This document shows positions 56,444-64,000 of a stretch of 64,000 nucleotides of DNA, in pieces. The notes below the pieces were generated by a model. That model saw only the letters and a program-made list of their open reading frames with translations. It was not told where the DNA came from and did not search any database. The translations under genes were made by a program, and so were the position numbers. The stretch covers positions 1 through 64,000 of the forward strand of contig JAEWVF010000067.1 in the NCBI GenBank assembly GCA_023459215.1. The letters run 5' to 3'. The DNA comes from Chloroflexota bacterium. GTDB taxonomy: Bacteria; Chloroflexota; Anaerolineae; Anaerolineales; Villigracilaceae. Each line of letters starts with the position of its first letter. Within the stretch, counting starts at the first letter, position 1.

Positions 56444-57064
56444 TTATCCATCTTTCGGCGGCGGGGCGGCAAAATAACGCTGGAGCGCGCCGCGCAAAAT
56501 CTCAGCCGGCGAATGGCGTTCAAGCAGCGTACGGGGAATCTGCTTTTCGATGGAAAGCGCCGCCAGGCCGTGGACGGTCGCCCAAATGCTGACGGCAGTC
56601 TGCTCCGCCGGCTCGGACGGCAAAACGCCGGCAGCCTGGCATGCCTGGACAATCCCGACCATCAACTCGTAGTTCTTTTTGGAAGCGTCGACAAATTCCG
56701 GGTAATCTTTTTCCTGTTCAAGAATGCCGGAGAACATAATCTTGAAATGGGCCGGGTCTTCGGCGGCAAATTCGAGGTAGGCGGCGGCGGTTTCGAGCAG
56801 TTGGCGGCGCGGGTCGAGGAGATTCGCGCTGGCCGTTTCAGCCAGTTTTTCGTACAGGCGGCGGAAGCCGTCGGTGGAAATGGCCGCAATCAGGGATTGT
56901 TTGTCGGCGAAGTGGGCATACGGGGCGGCATGGCTGACCCCGGCCCGCAGGGCCACCTGGCGCAGGGAAAGCCCGCCCACGCCCTGCTCGGCCAAAATCT
57001 CGACCCCGGCCCGAATCAGGGCATTCTTCAGGTCGCCGTGGTGATAGCTTTTCTTAGCGCTCAT
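56444..57064 (-). CDS. TetR-family regulator
   Basis: A 206-residue repressor. The helix-turn-helix domain is SYHHGDLKNALIRAGVEIL (6-24) and SLRQVALRAGVSHAAPYAHF (33-52), followed by DKQSLIAAI. The C-terminal domain matches the TetR_C_33/WHG group (PAHFKIMFSGILE, AVSIWATVHGLAALS). It overlaps the 3' end of the nitroreductase gene by 11 bases, so the two are co-translated and the protein may autoregulate. The start is taken at 57064; the longer frame is antisense noise. Confidence 0.88.
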   Translation of the reverse strand: MSAKKSYHHGDLKNALIRAGVEILAEQGVGGLSLRQVALRAGVSHAAPYAHFADKQSLIAAISTDGFRRLYEKLAETASANLLDPRRQLLETAAAYLEFAAEDPAHFKIMFSGILEQEKDYPEFVDASKKNYELMVGIVQACQAAGVLPSEPAEQTAVSIWATVHGLAALSIEKQIPRTLLERHSPAEILRGALQRYFAAPPPKDG

Positions 57065-57824
57065 CCCTTCTCCCCAGGTCGAAACCCTGACGCTTGAGTT
57101 CGTCGAGCAGTTCATTCGGCGACTGGAACCACTGGCCCCACTTGCGCGAGATGTGTTCCGTCCAGGAGTAATCATCAAAGGTAAAGGTGTCTTCGCGCCC
57201 GCTCTCGATGCGAATCTTGATTTTCTGGTCAGCGTAATAACGCTGGGCCAGGTAGCCGTCATCCATAACCTTCATCGCCTCGGCCACCTGTTCATCGCTG
57301 AATTCGGGATATTTATCCTCGAACAGGGTGAACGCCAAGGGGTAGCGCGGCCGGGGCGGGAATTCCTCGTCCGGGTAGCCCATGACCAGTTCGACCAGCG
57401 GGAAAACCCGTTTAGGCAGTTTGAATTGCTTGACAATCTGGGTGGTGCGCCTGGGCATCACGCCCAGGTAACACGACCCCATACCCAGGCTTTCGGCAGC
57501 GATAACCATGTTCTGGGCGGCATAGGCGGCATCCTGCAAACCAAACAGCAGCATGGTCAGGTCATTGGTAGCCACCTCCCACCCGCGGATTTTCATGAAA
57601 CGTTCCAGTTTGTACAAATCCATGCAGATGATGAACCAGAGCGGCGCGCCGAAGGGAGCCTTTTTCTTGCGCGTCAGCAGGATGCTGTAAAGCTGGGAGG
57701 CAAACGGCGCCTGCTGCCCAGCGCGCACCACCGTTTCGATGACTTCATCGGAAGGCTGGTCTTTTTTGTATTTACGCACCGATTTGCGGTTGAGCATGGA
57801 AGTAATCACGGGATTTTCAATCAT
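57054..57824 (-). CDS. Nitroreductase-family flavoprotein
   Basis: A 256-residue FMN-dependent oxidoreductase of the NfsA/FRP fold. MLNRKSVRKYKKDQP (9-23) is the FMN phosphate loop, AGQQAPFASQLYSILLT (about 36-52) and GMGSCYLGVM (about 112-121) are further flavin-binding parts, and the C-terminal helix pack RIESGREDTFTFDDYS completes it. It probably reduces a nitro, quinone or flavin substrate with NAD(P)H. The start at 57824 is supported by an AGGAGC site. The TetR overlap suggests control by that regulator. Confidence 0.85.
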   Translation of the reverse strand: MIENPVITSMLNRKSVRKYKKDQPSDEVIETVVRAGQQAPFASQLYSILLTRKKKAPFGAPLWFIICMDLYKLERFMKIRGWEVATNDLTMLLFGLQDAAYAAQNMVIAAESLGMGSCYLGVMPRRTTQIVKQFKLPKRVFPLVELVMGYPDEEFPPRPRYPLAFTLFEDKYPEFSDEQVAEAMKVMDDGYLAQRYYADQKIKIRIESGREDTFTFDDYSWTEHISRKWGQWFQSPNELLDELKRQGFDLGRRDER

Positions 57825-57904
57825 GGCATCGCTCCTGGCGTTGGGAATCAGTTCAAAATCTGGAGATTTTGAACTACACAGGAGTTTCTTAAAATCCGCT
57901 TGAG

Positions 57905-58032
57905 TGTCACTGCGAGGCGTTCTGCCCTGGCACCGCCGCCAAGGCAGGTTTGCCGAAGCAGTCTCCTGTTTCAAGAGCAAAGCTGACCTCTTGGAGATTG
58001 CTTCGTCGCTGAAGAACGCTCCTCGCAATGAC
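57905..58032. repeat. TGTCAYTGCGAGG palindromic repeat
   Basis: TGTCACTGCGAGGCGTTCT (57905-57923) pairs with AGAACGCTCCTCGCAATGACA at the other end; inner GAAGCAGTCTCC and GGAGATTGCTTC pair too. A widespread intergenic repeat type in several phyla. Confidence 0.85.
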
Positions 58033-58075
58033 AGTTGGCTATTTTAAGAAAGCCCTGTTGAACTGCAAACAAAAT

Positions 58076-58120
58076 CTTGACACTGTAAAGATTGTAGAGG
58101 ATAATATTTACATCGTCAAG
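58076..58120 (+). promoter_or_regulatory. Promoter with overlapping inverted-repeat operator
   Basis: TTGACA (58077-58082), 17-base spacer, GATAAT (58100-58105). CTTGACACTGTAAA (58076-58089) and TTTACATCGTCAAG (58107-58120) are imperfect inverted arms (12 of 14) around the core, so a dimeric regulator would cover the promoter. Confidence 0.65.
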
Positions 58121-58145
58121 TTAAGTCTACCAGAAAGGCGCGCCG

Positions 58146-58811
58146 ATGAGTGAATTTCTCAGTGAAAAAGAACAGGTGGTAAAAACCTGCCATACCCTGC
58201 TCGAACGCGGCTACCTGAAAGCCACCGAGGGCAATATTTCCGTGCGCATCCAAGGACGGGAGGCCTTCGCCATCACCCCCTCCAATTACGATTACGCCAA
58301 AATGACAGCGGATGATATTTGTGTGCTCGACTTCGAGCAGAAATCGCTGGCGGGCGCGATGAAACCATCCATCGAGAGCGGGATGCACGCGGCTGTTTAC
58401 CAAACCCGGCCAGATGTGCATGCCATCATCCACACCCACCAGCCCTATGCCAGCGCACTGGCCATCCTGAAGATGCCCATCCCGGCCCTGTTCGACGAGC
58501 AGGTGCGCTTCCTGGGCCGCAGCGTGGAAATCATCCCCTACGCGCCTTCGGGAACCGGCTTTCTGAAAAACAACGTCCAGAAACAGGTCAGGAGCGGGGA
58601 CAATACCTTTATCCTGCAAAATCACGGGGTGCTGGTATTGGGCGGGGACAGCGAGCGCGCCATCCACAACATGGCCCTGCTCGAAAAATGTGCCCTGACC
58701 TACCTGCTGGCGCTGTTGACCGAGAAGAAGGTTTACAAAATCCCCTTCGCCATCCGCGAGATTGCCTTCGCCAAGCTTAAGGCAGACGAGAAGAAATTTG
58801 CCAACACGTAG
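58146..58811 (+). CDS. Class II aldolase/adducin-family protein
   Basis: A 221-residue zinc aldolase of the L-fuculose-phosphate type. TEGNISVRIQG (about 26-36), the catalytic Glu in SIESGMHAAVY (about 75-85), Zn His in IHTHQPYAS (about 95-103) and LQNHGVLVLG (about 157-166) are in the usual order. It cleaves or decarboxylates small sugar phosphates or hydroxy acids. Its TAG stop lies within the GTAGGGGCG hairpin repeat. An MFS transporter and an aminotransferase follow, suggesting a catabolic operon. Confidence 0.85.
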   Translation: MSEFLSEKEQVVKTCHTLLERGYLKATEGNISVRIQGREAFAITPSNYDYAKMTADDICVLDFEQKSLAGAMKPSIESGMHAAVYQTRPDVHAIIHTHQPYASALAILKMPIPALFDEQVRFLGRSVEIIPYAPSGTGFLKNNVQKQVRSGDNTFILQNHGVLVLGGDSERAIHNMALLEKCALTYLLALLTEKKVYKIPFAIREIAFAKLKADEKKFANT

Positions 58812-58834
58812 GGGCGCAATATATTGCGTCCACC
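58808..58834. repeat. GTAGGGGCG hairpin, degenerate
   Basis: GTAGGGGCGCAATAT pairs with ATATTGCGTCCACC with small mismatches. It supplies the stop codon of the aldolase gene (58809-58811). Confidence 0.7.
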
Positions 58835-58853
58835 CGAACCCCGCGAGGAAACC

Positions 58854-60053
58854 ATGCCCCAATACAAGCTCTATCCCTACCGCTGGGTGGTTTTGGCGGT
58901 TTTCATGTTCATCAACCTGACCATCCAGATTTTATGGATCACCTACGCGCCCATCACCGGCCCGGCGGCGGCTTTTTACGGGGTCAGCGACCTGCAAATT
59001 GGCCTGTTCGCGATGTCTTTCATGCTGGCCTTCCTGCCACTTTCCATTCCGGTCTCATGGGTGATCGACACCTATGGATTCCGCGTGGCAGTCAGCATCG
59101 GGGCGGTCTTGATGGGGATTTTCGGGATTGTGCGCGGGCTGGCAGGCGACAACTACACCCTGGCCCTGTGGAGCACCTTTGGGCTGGCCGCCGCGCAACC
59201 CTTCCTGCTGAACGCCTGGACAACCGTTCCGGCCAAGTGGTTCGCACTCGAAGAACGCGCCACTGCCGTGGGAATCGTCACCCTGGGCAACCTGCTGGGC
59301 ACCGCGCTGGGCATGGTGCTGACGCCAATTTTGATCGAAAGCATGTCAATCCCCAGCGTGCAGTTAATCTACGGCGGGGTAGCCACCTTTTCGGCGGTTT
59401 TGTTCATCCTCCTGGCGCGCGAAACCCCGCCGACGCCTCCCGGCCCGCCCGGACAGGAAATCCGCGCCCTGATGCTGGATGGCCTGAAACACGCCTTCAC
59501 CGTCCGCCCGTTCTGGTTCGACCTGGCGGTTTCGTTTATTGGGTTGGCAATCTTCAACGGCATCACCACCTGGATCGAGAGGATCATCCGCCCGCGTGGG
59601 TTTACCCCCAACGACGCCGGGACGCTCGGCGCGCTGATGATCCTCGGCGGGGTGATCGGGGCGGTGGTCATCCCGGCCCTTTCGGATAAGCAGCGCAAAC
59701 GCCAGCGCTACCTGTACGTGGCTTTCGTCGGCGCGCTTCCCGGCCTGATTGGGCTGACTTTTGCGACTGCACCCTGGCTTTTGTTCGCATCCGCCTTCGT
59801 GCTGGGATTTTTCCTGGTCAGCGCCATGCCAATCGGGATGCAATACGCCGCTGAAGTGACCCGGCCCACCCCCGAGGGCACCTCCAACGGGTTGATCCAG
59901 CTCTTTGGGCAGGCTTCAGTCGTTTTTGTCTACATCATGGAAGCCTTGAAATCAGCCGATGGTTCGTTTACGCCAGCCCTGGTCTTGGCGCTCGGCCTGC
60001 TGCTGGTCAGCGCCCTGCTGGTAACACAGATGAAAGACCCGCAATATTCGTAA
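58854..60053 (+). CDS. MFS transporter
   Basis: A 399-residue protein with twelve hydrophobic segments in two halves. The N-terminal half has YRWVVLAVFMFINLTIQILW, and loop 2-3 VIDTYGFRVAVSIGAVLMG resembles the G-x3-D/R-x-G-R/K signature. The wording fits the oxalate/formate or choline-type antiporter branch (OFA, ProP-like), but the substrate is unknown. Its place between a class II aldolase and a PLP enzyme suggests import of the compound they degrade. GCGAGGAAA stands upstream of the ATG. Confidence 0.85.
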   Translation: MPQYKLYPYRWVVLAVFMFINLTIQILWITYAPITGPAAAFYGVSDLQIGLFAMSFMLAFLPLSIPVSWVIDTYGFRVAVSIGAVLMGIFGIVRGLAGDNYTLALWSTFGLAAAQPFLLNAWTTVPAKWFALEERATAVGIVTLGNLLGTALGMVLTPILIESMSIPSVQLIYGGVATFSAVLFILLARETPPTPPGPPGQEIRALMLDGLKHAFTVRPFWFDLAVSFIGLAIFNGITTWIERIIRPRGFTPNDAGTLGALMILGGVIGAVVIPALSDKQRKRQRYLYVAFVGALPGLIGLTFATAPWLLFASAFVLGFFLVSAMPIGMQYAAEVTRPTPEGTSNGLIQLFGQASVVFVYIMEALKSADGSFTPALVLALGLLLVSALLVTQMKDPQYS

Positions 60054-60054
60054 A

Positions 60055-60074
60055 GGCGAATCGCGATTCGCCCC
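60055..60074. repeat. GGCGAATCGCGATTCGCC hairpin
   Basis: An 18-base perfect palindrome beginning two bases after the MFS stop codon; third member of the GTAGGGGCG family by layout (AGGCG...CGCCCC). Confidence 0.7.
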
Positions 60075-60089
60075 AACAACGAGGAAATT

Positions 60090-61535
60090 ATGACCAACCA
60101 ACAATACGCCATCTCCACATATCCGAACGTCGATGAAATCTACGTCAACCTGAACAAGCTCATCAGCCAGCCAATGCGCCCGGTCAACCGGGAGAAGATG
60201 AAAGAGTATCTCGGCTACTTCGAAACCAAGTGCAGCCGCTCGAAAACCCTGACCGACGAAGCCAAGAAGTTCATTCCCGGCGGGGTGCAGCACAACCTGG
60301 CCTTCAACTATCCGTTCCCGATTGCCATCGAAAAGGCGGAAGGGGGCCATTTATGGGACGCCGACGGGAACCGCTATATCGACTTTCTCCAGGCGGGCGG
60401 CCCAACCGTTTTGGGCAGCAATTACGCCCCGGTGCGCGAAAAAGTGTTCGAGATGCTGCAAACCTGCGGCCCGGTGACCGGCCTGTTCCACGAGTACGAA
60501 CTCAAACTGGCAGAACTCATCAACCGCCTGATGCCTGCTGTTGAGATGTTCCGCATGTTAGGTTCGGGCACTGAGGGTGTGATGGCTGCCATCCGTGCGG
60601 CGCGAGCCTTTACCAAGAAAAAATATGTCATCAAGGTCGGCGGCGCGTATCACGGTTGGAGCGATTCGATGGTCTACGGCCTGCACGTCCCCGGCACAGG
60701 CAGATTGGAAGCGACCGGCATCCCGCGCGGGGCCAGCGCTTCAACCGAGGAATTTTTCCCGAACAGCCTGGCGGCGCTGAAACGCCACTTGCTGGTCAAC
60801 CGGCTGCGGGGCGGGACGGCGGCAGTCATCGTCGAGCCGGTCGGCCCCGAGAGCGGCACGCGGCCCGTTCCGCGCGATTTCAACCAGAAAGTCCGCGAAC
60901 TGTGCGATGAATTCGGCGCGCTGTTGATTTTCGACGAGGTCGTGACCGGCTTCCGCATCGGACTGGGCGGCGCACAGGGCTATTTCAGCGTCAAACCCGA
61001 CCTGACCGTCTTCGGCAAGTGCATTACCGGCGGTTACCCGATGGCGGGCGGCGTCGGCGGACGGCGCGAGGTGATCCAGACCTTCGCTGCCGGCATCGGC
61101 GGGGTCGGCGAACGCGCCTACGTCGGCGGGACGCTTTCAGCCAACCCGCTCTCGTGCGTGGCTGGCTATCACGCCATCCTTGAAATGGAACGCACCAACG
61201 CCCCGGTCATTGCCGGGCGGGCAGGCGACCGGCTTACGAAGGGACTGCAAGCCATCATCGCAAAGTACGGTCTGCCCTTCGTCGCCTTCAACCAGGGTTC
61301 GATTGTGCACCTGGAAACATCGGGGGTGATGCTGCTCGACCTGAAGAATCCCGTGCGGCTGCTGAAGGAACTCAAGCCGCGCAAGCACATGATGGAAGAG
61401 ATGGGCGCGGCTTATATGGCCAACGGACTGATCACCCTGGCCGGCAGCCGCATGTACACCTCCATGGCCGATACGGACGAGGTCATCGACGACGCGCTGG
61501 CCCGGTTCGAGGCAGTGCTGAGCGAGTGCGGGTAA
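60090..61535 (+). CDS. Class III aminotransferase, glutamate-1-semialdehyde aminomutase-like
   Basis: A 481-residue PLP enzyme. IPGGVQHNLAFNYPFPI (about 65-81), MFRMLGSGTEGVMAAIRAAR (about 152-171), GGAYHGWSDSM, LIFDEVVTGFRIGLGGAQ (about 275-292) and the Schiff-base Lys in VFGKCITGGYPMAGGVGG (about 307-324). The pattern matches GSAM and related 2,1-aminomutases, about 50 residues longer than HemL at the N terminus. With aldolase and transporter it is more likely catabolic than heme biosynthetic. GAGGAA precedes the ATG. Confidence 0.88.
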   Translation: MTNQQYAISTYPNVDEIYVNLNKLISQPMRPVNREKMKEYLGYFETKCSRSKTLTDEAKKFIPGGVQHNLAFNYPFPIAIEKAEGGHLWDADGNRYIDFLQAGGPTVLGSNYAPVREKVFEMLQTCGPVTGLFHEYELKLAELINRLMPAVEMFRMLGSGTEGVMAAIRAARAFTKKKYVIKVGGAYHGWSDSMVYGLHVPGTGRLEATGIPRGASASTEEFFPNSLAALKRHLLVNRLRGGTAAVIVEPVGPESGTRPVPRDFNQKVRELCDEFGALLIFDEVVTGFRIGLGGAQGYFSVKPDLTVFGKCITGGYPMAGGVGGRREVIQTFAAGIGGVGERAYVGGTLSANPLSCVAGYHAILEMERTNAPVIAGRAGDRLTKGLQAIIAKYGLPFVAFNQGSIVHLETSGVMLLDLKNPVRLLKELKPRKHMMEEMGAAYMANGLITLAGSRMYTSMADTDEVIDDALARFEAVLSECG

Positions 61536-61565
61536 AATCAGGGCAATTCACTTTCCCGGCACAAA

Positions 61566-61600
61566 AAAAAACTCCTCGCCGACGAGCGAGGAGTTTTTAG
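61566..61600. terminator. Terminator between aminomutase and ABC operon
   Basis: ACTCCTCGC (61571-61579) and GCGAGGAGT (61586-61594) pair, flanked by AAAAAAAA and TTTTT, working in both directions. Confidence 0.9.
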
Positions 61601-61615
61601 TTACAAAAAACGCTG

Positions 61616-62788
61616 CTATCCAATCACGATGCGCTCGTTCTCGTAGAGTTTGATCGCGCCCCAGGTGATGAGCGCTGACAGGAGCAGGGTCAAACCGGTC
61701 GAGATGGCAATATTCGAGGCCAGGATTGGCTCGGAGCGCAGGAACTGGTTGATCAGGATTTGCTGGCCAAAAGTCGGGATGAGCATCGTCCACAAATCGG
61801 GTTTGACCGGCAGGAAGGCCAGGGCAATGCCCGGCAGGGAGGGAATCAGGCCGATGAAAGGCAGGTAAGTGCCGGCTTCCTTGGTGGTTTTGGTGAACGA
61901 GGCAATCAGGGTCTGGATGGCGCAAGCCAGGAAAACAATCGGCAGGCAGACCAGGAAGACGGCAAGCAGCGTGCCCATGTCAAAGCCAATCTGCACACCC
62001 AGCAGCTCTTCAACTGGCAGGAGGGTGAAAATGGCAGCAAAACCGGCCAGGGTGATAATCAGGTTGAACGTGGCAAAAGGCATGGCCGCAAGCATCTTGC
62101 CAATCGCCACCCAGCCGCGCGGTAAGGGATTAATCAGCAGCGGTTCGAGCGAACCGCGTTCGCGCTCACCGGCGGTGGCATCGGTGATGACCGGCGAAGC
62201 GCCGTTAAAGATGGCAAAGATGATGAAATACGGCAGCATCGAAAGGAAAACCAGGGCCTGGCTCTGCGGGGTAGCCGTATCCACTTCCTCGATATGCATC
62301 ACCCGCATCACTTCCGGGCTGACGCCGCGCAGACTCAAGCGCAGGATGCCGATGTAACTGCTGTAGCCTTCCAACAGGTTTTGCGCCCGGTTGATGTCGT
62401 TCATCGCCGACTGGCGGGTGCTGTCAAACACCAACTGCACCTTGGCGGTTTCCCCAGCGGAGAAGTTCTCGCCGTAATCGGGCGGGATGATCAGGGCAAC
62501 ATTGATATCGCCCGCAATGACCGCAGCCTGGGGGTCAGCCGGCGCGGATTCGATGATTACATCCTGCTGTTCGAGAAAGGCGATCAGGGTCGGGGCATTT
62601 TCCGCGCCCAGCACCGGCAGGCGCAGGGACTGTTCCACCTTTTCGCGAATGGTGTTGCCGAGCAGCATAATCATGCCGCCCAGGATGAGGGGGCCAAATA
62701 GCGCCCAAAACACGCCCGTCACCCAACTGCGGTAATCGCGCAGGTTGTCGAGCATTTCTTTTTCGAAAATAACCCAAATCTTCTTCAT
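61616..62788 (-). CDS. ABC transporter permease, NatB-like
   Basis: A 390-residue ABC-2 permease. One N-terminal helix (about 18-42), a large extracytoplasmic domain (about 45-180), then five helices (about 185-385). The RERGSLEPLLINPLPR motif (about 214-229) before the second helix and its coupling helix are typical of NatB/CcmB-like exporters. It pairs with the ATPase encoded just upstream (start overlaps the ATPase stop by four bases). Substrates may be sodium, drugs or lipids. Confidence 0.85.
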   Translation of the reverse strand: MKKIWVIFEKEMLDNLRDYRSWVTGVFWALFGPLILGGMIMLLGNTIREKVEQSLRLPVLGAENAPTLIAFLEQQDVIIESAPADPQAAVIAGDINVALIIPPDYGENFSAGETAKVQLVFDSTRQSAMNDINRAQNLLEGYSSYIGILRLSLRGVSPEVMRVMHIEEVDTATPQSQALVFLSMLPYFIIFAIFNGASPVITDATAGERERGSLEPLLINPLPRGWVAIGKMLAAMPFATFNLIITLAGFAAIFTLLPVEELLGVQIGFDMGTLLAVFLVCLPIVFLACAIQTLIASFTKTTKEAGTYLPFIGLIPSLPGIALAFLPVKPDLWTMLIPTFGQQILINQFLRSEPILASNIAISTGLTLLLSALITWGAIKLYENERIVIG

Positions 62789-63525
62789 CGCTCCAGCCCC
62801 TCTTCCGAGCCGATGACGGCTACAAAGGCATCTTCCAGATTCTCCTGGCCGGTCTGACGGCGCAAATCAGCGGGACTGCCAGTGGCAGAAACTTCACCGT
62901 GCGAAATGATGACAATCTGGTCGCACAGCGCGGCCACCTCCTGCATGATGTGGCTGGTGAACAAAACGCATTTGCCGTCTTCGCGCAGGCGCTGGATAAA
63001 CTGGCGCATGGCGCGCGTGCTCATCACATCCAGGCCGTTGGTCGGCTCGTCGAGCAGGATATTCTGCGGATTATGCACCAGCGCCCTGGCGATGGCCACT
63101 TTCAGCTTTTCACCGGTCGAGAAGCCCTCCGTCTGACGGTCGGCAATCGACTGCATATCGAGCATCGTGAGCAGCGACTCGATTTGCTTTTCGAGCGTTG
63201 CCCCTTCCAGCCCGTGCAAGCGGCCATAATAGCGGATATTTTCGCGGGTGGTCAGGCGCGGGTACAGGCCGCGCGCATCAGCCAGCACGCCGATGCGGCG
63301 CTGCACCTCGATTGGGTCGCTGCGCACATCGAACCCATCCACCTGGGCCGAACCGCTTTCGGGCTTGAGCAGGGTATAGAGCATCCGCAGGGTGGTGCTT
63401 TTCCCGGCCCCGTTGGGGCCGAGCAGGCCGGTAATTTGTCCATCCGGCGCAGAGAACGAAACATGCTGGACGGCTTTTACCTTGCCAAAGGATTTCGAAA
63501 GACCTTGAACTTGAATCATACTCAA
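62785..63525 (-). CDS. ABC transporter ATP-binding protein, NatA-like
   Basis: A 246-residue ATPase. Walker A is GPNGAGKST (about 37-45), the signature region FSTGEKLKVAIARAL (about 136-150) has FSTGE instead of LSGGQ as in NatA-type proteins, and Walker B is NILLDEPTNGLDV (about 154-166) with the H-loop TSHIMQEV. It drives the NatB-like permease. The start lies three bases after the hydrolase stop. NatAB family exporters are the nearest functional guess. Confidence 0.9.
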   Translation of the reverse strand: MSMIQVQGLSKSFGKVKAVQHVSFSAPDGQITGLLGPNGAGKSTTLRMLYTLLKPESGSAQVDGFDVRSDPIEVQRRIGVLADARGLYPRLTTRENIRYYGRLHGLEGATLEKQIESLLTMLDMQSIADRQTEGFSTGEKLKVAIARALVHNPQNILLDEPTNGLDVMSTRAMRQFIQRLREDGKCVLFTSHIMQEVAALCDQIVIISHGEVSATGSPADLRRQTGQENLEDAFVAVIGSEEGLER

Positions 63526-63528
63526 CCT

Positions 63529-64000
63529 TTACGGGCGAGGCCCGCTGAAATCAACGAAGAACGGCAGCGGCGCGACTTTGGACACGCAGGCAATATCCAG
63601 GCTATCCGGCGAGGCGCTTTCGATGAAGTTTTTGAACAGGGTCACGCCACACTGGCTCATCAAATTGCCGTGGCCCATATTTTTGAAAACCAGGTGGAGG
63701 TCGTTACTCAGGCTTTCAGCCGCTTCGTCGGCATGCCAGGGCGGGGTGATAGGATCCGCTTCGCCGGAGAGAATCAGCACCGGGACATCCGACTGCACCG
63801 GGGAGCGGAATTCGGCTGAAACCTGTCCCTTCGGCCAGGCGGCGCACACCGCAGCAAAATCCACGGTGCGGTCGACGAAAACCGTATCCCGGCTGTTCCC
63901 AGCCGCCTCGTCCGCATCGATCAGCGGGGCGTCTTCGGTGCAGGTCACAGCATAGAACATGCCATCGTACAGCCCGGCGTTGACCAGCAAGGCCTGCGAA
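63529..64000 (-). CDS. Alpha/beta hydrolase, C-terminal fragment (TAP-like)
   Basis: Only the last 157 or so codons are in the window; the gene continues past the right edge. Visible are CTEDAPL (about 17 residues in), VPVLILSGEADPITPPWHADE with the catalytic Asp, and FKNMGHGNLMSQCG with the catalytic His, followed by a Cys that may pair with another in the C-terminal tail. This is the end of a TAP-like secreted alpha/beta hydrolase or aminopeptidase. It precedes the ABC genes by three bases, so it is probably the first gene of that operon. Confidence 0.75.
   Translation of the reverse strand, partial: SQALLVNAGLYDGMFYAVTCTEDAPLIDADEAAGNSRDTVFVDRTVDFAAVCAAWPKGQVSAEFRSPVQSDVPVLILSGEADPITPPWHADEAAESLSNDLHLVFKNMGHGNLMSQCGVTLFKNFIESASPDSLDIACVSKVAPLPFFVDFSGPRP

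Larger units (their letters stand above)
57825..58145. other. Gene-free 321-base region with repeat and promoter
   Basis: It contains the palindromic repeat at 57905-58032 and the promoter/operator at 58076-58120, listed below, and nothing else coding. Confidence 0.7.

Overview
The window is 64 kb of G+C-rich bacterial chromosome with about 70 protein genes, one tRNA gene and no phage, insertion sequence or CRISPR array that I can recognise. The gene mix (mevalonate kinase, carotenoid hydratase CruF, UPF0104-type flippases, archaeal-like single-domain riboflavin reductase, DtxR with ZIP transporters, many intergenic palindromes) suggests a non-phototrophic Chloroflexota, most likely class Anaerolineae. 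This is inference from gene content; no 16S rRNA gene is present.

Layout. 1-10.4 kb: start of lepA, a glycosyltransferase-like membrane protein, a cation exporter, tlyA, a UbiA/mevalonate kinase/racemase/thioesterase run, a KamB/NpmA-type 16S rRNA methyltransferase behind a long structured leader, and two hydrolases. 10.4-13.7 kb: RNase H-like gene, tRNA-Val, then an A+T-rich orphan RHS tip (broken toxin plus probable immunity gene) abutting an mscS gene. 13.7-16.6 kb: tsaE-tsaB-rimI, family-4 uracil-DNA glycosylase, biotin carrier protein. 16.6-29.6 kb: a cell-surface glycan locus with glycosyltransferases, gmd, GT-C-like membrane proteins and two flippase-like proteins, ending in a chain of ATGA-overlapping genes. 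29.6-36.3 kb: two riboflavin genes, CruF, PlsY, a carotenoid-type GT2, and opposing DUF92 and PH-like genes. 36.4-42.6 kb: DegT aminotransferase, higBA toxin-antitoxin, a prolyl-tRNA synthetase-like protein without catalytic core, VOC dioxygenase, LUD protein, TetR and Hsp20. 42.7-50.6 kb: DUF255 protein, WecA-like enzyme, a DtxR-type regulator behind a perfect palindrome followed by membrane genes and two ZIP transporters, and an aldo/keto reductase. 50.6-53.4 kb: aspartokinase-asd operon behind a Thr/Met leader-peptide attenuator. 53.5-64 kb: second aldo/keto reductase, LysM protein, membrane protein, TetR/nitroreductase pair, a class II aldolase/MFS/aminomutase operon, and an ABC exporter with the end of an alpha/beta hydrolase.

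Most notable: (1) a textbook Thr/Met transcription attenuator ahead of aspartokinase; (2) an m1A1408-type 16S rRNA methyltransferase whose ribosome-binding site lies in the arm of an 11-bp perfect hairpin, an erm-like arrangement on a predicted aminoglycoside-resistance gene; (3) two families of palindromic DNA inserted in frame inside six protein genes; (4) a prolyl-tRNA synthetase paralogue reduced to editing and anticodon-binding parts; (5) a decayed RHS toxin tip with visible mutational lesions. At least eight families of intergenic hairpin repeats lie between genes, several of them supplying stop codons.
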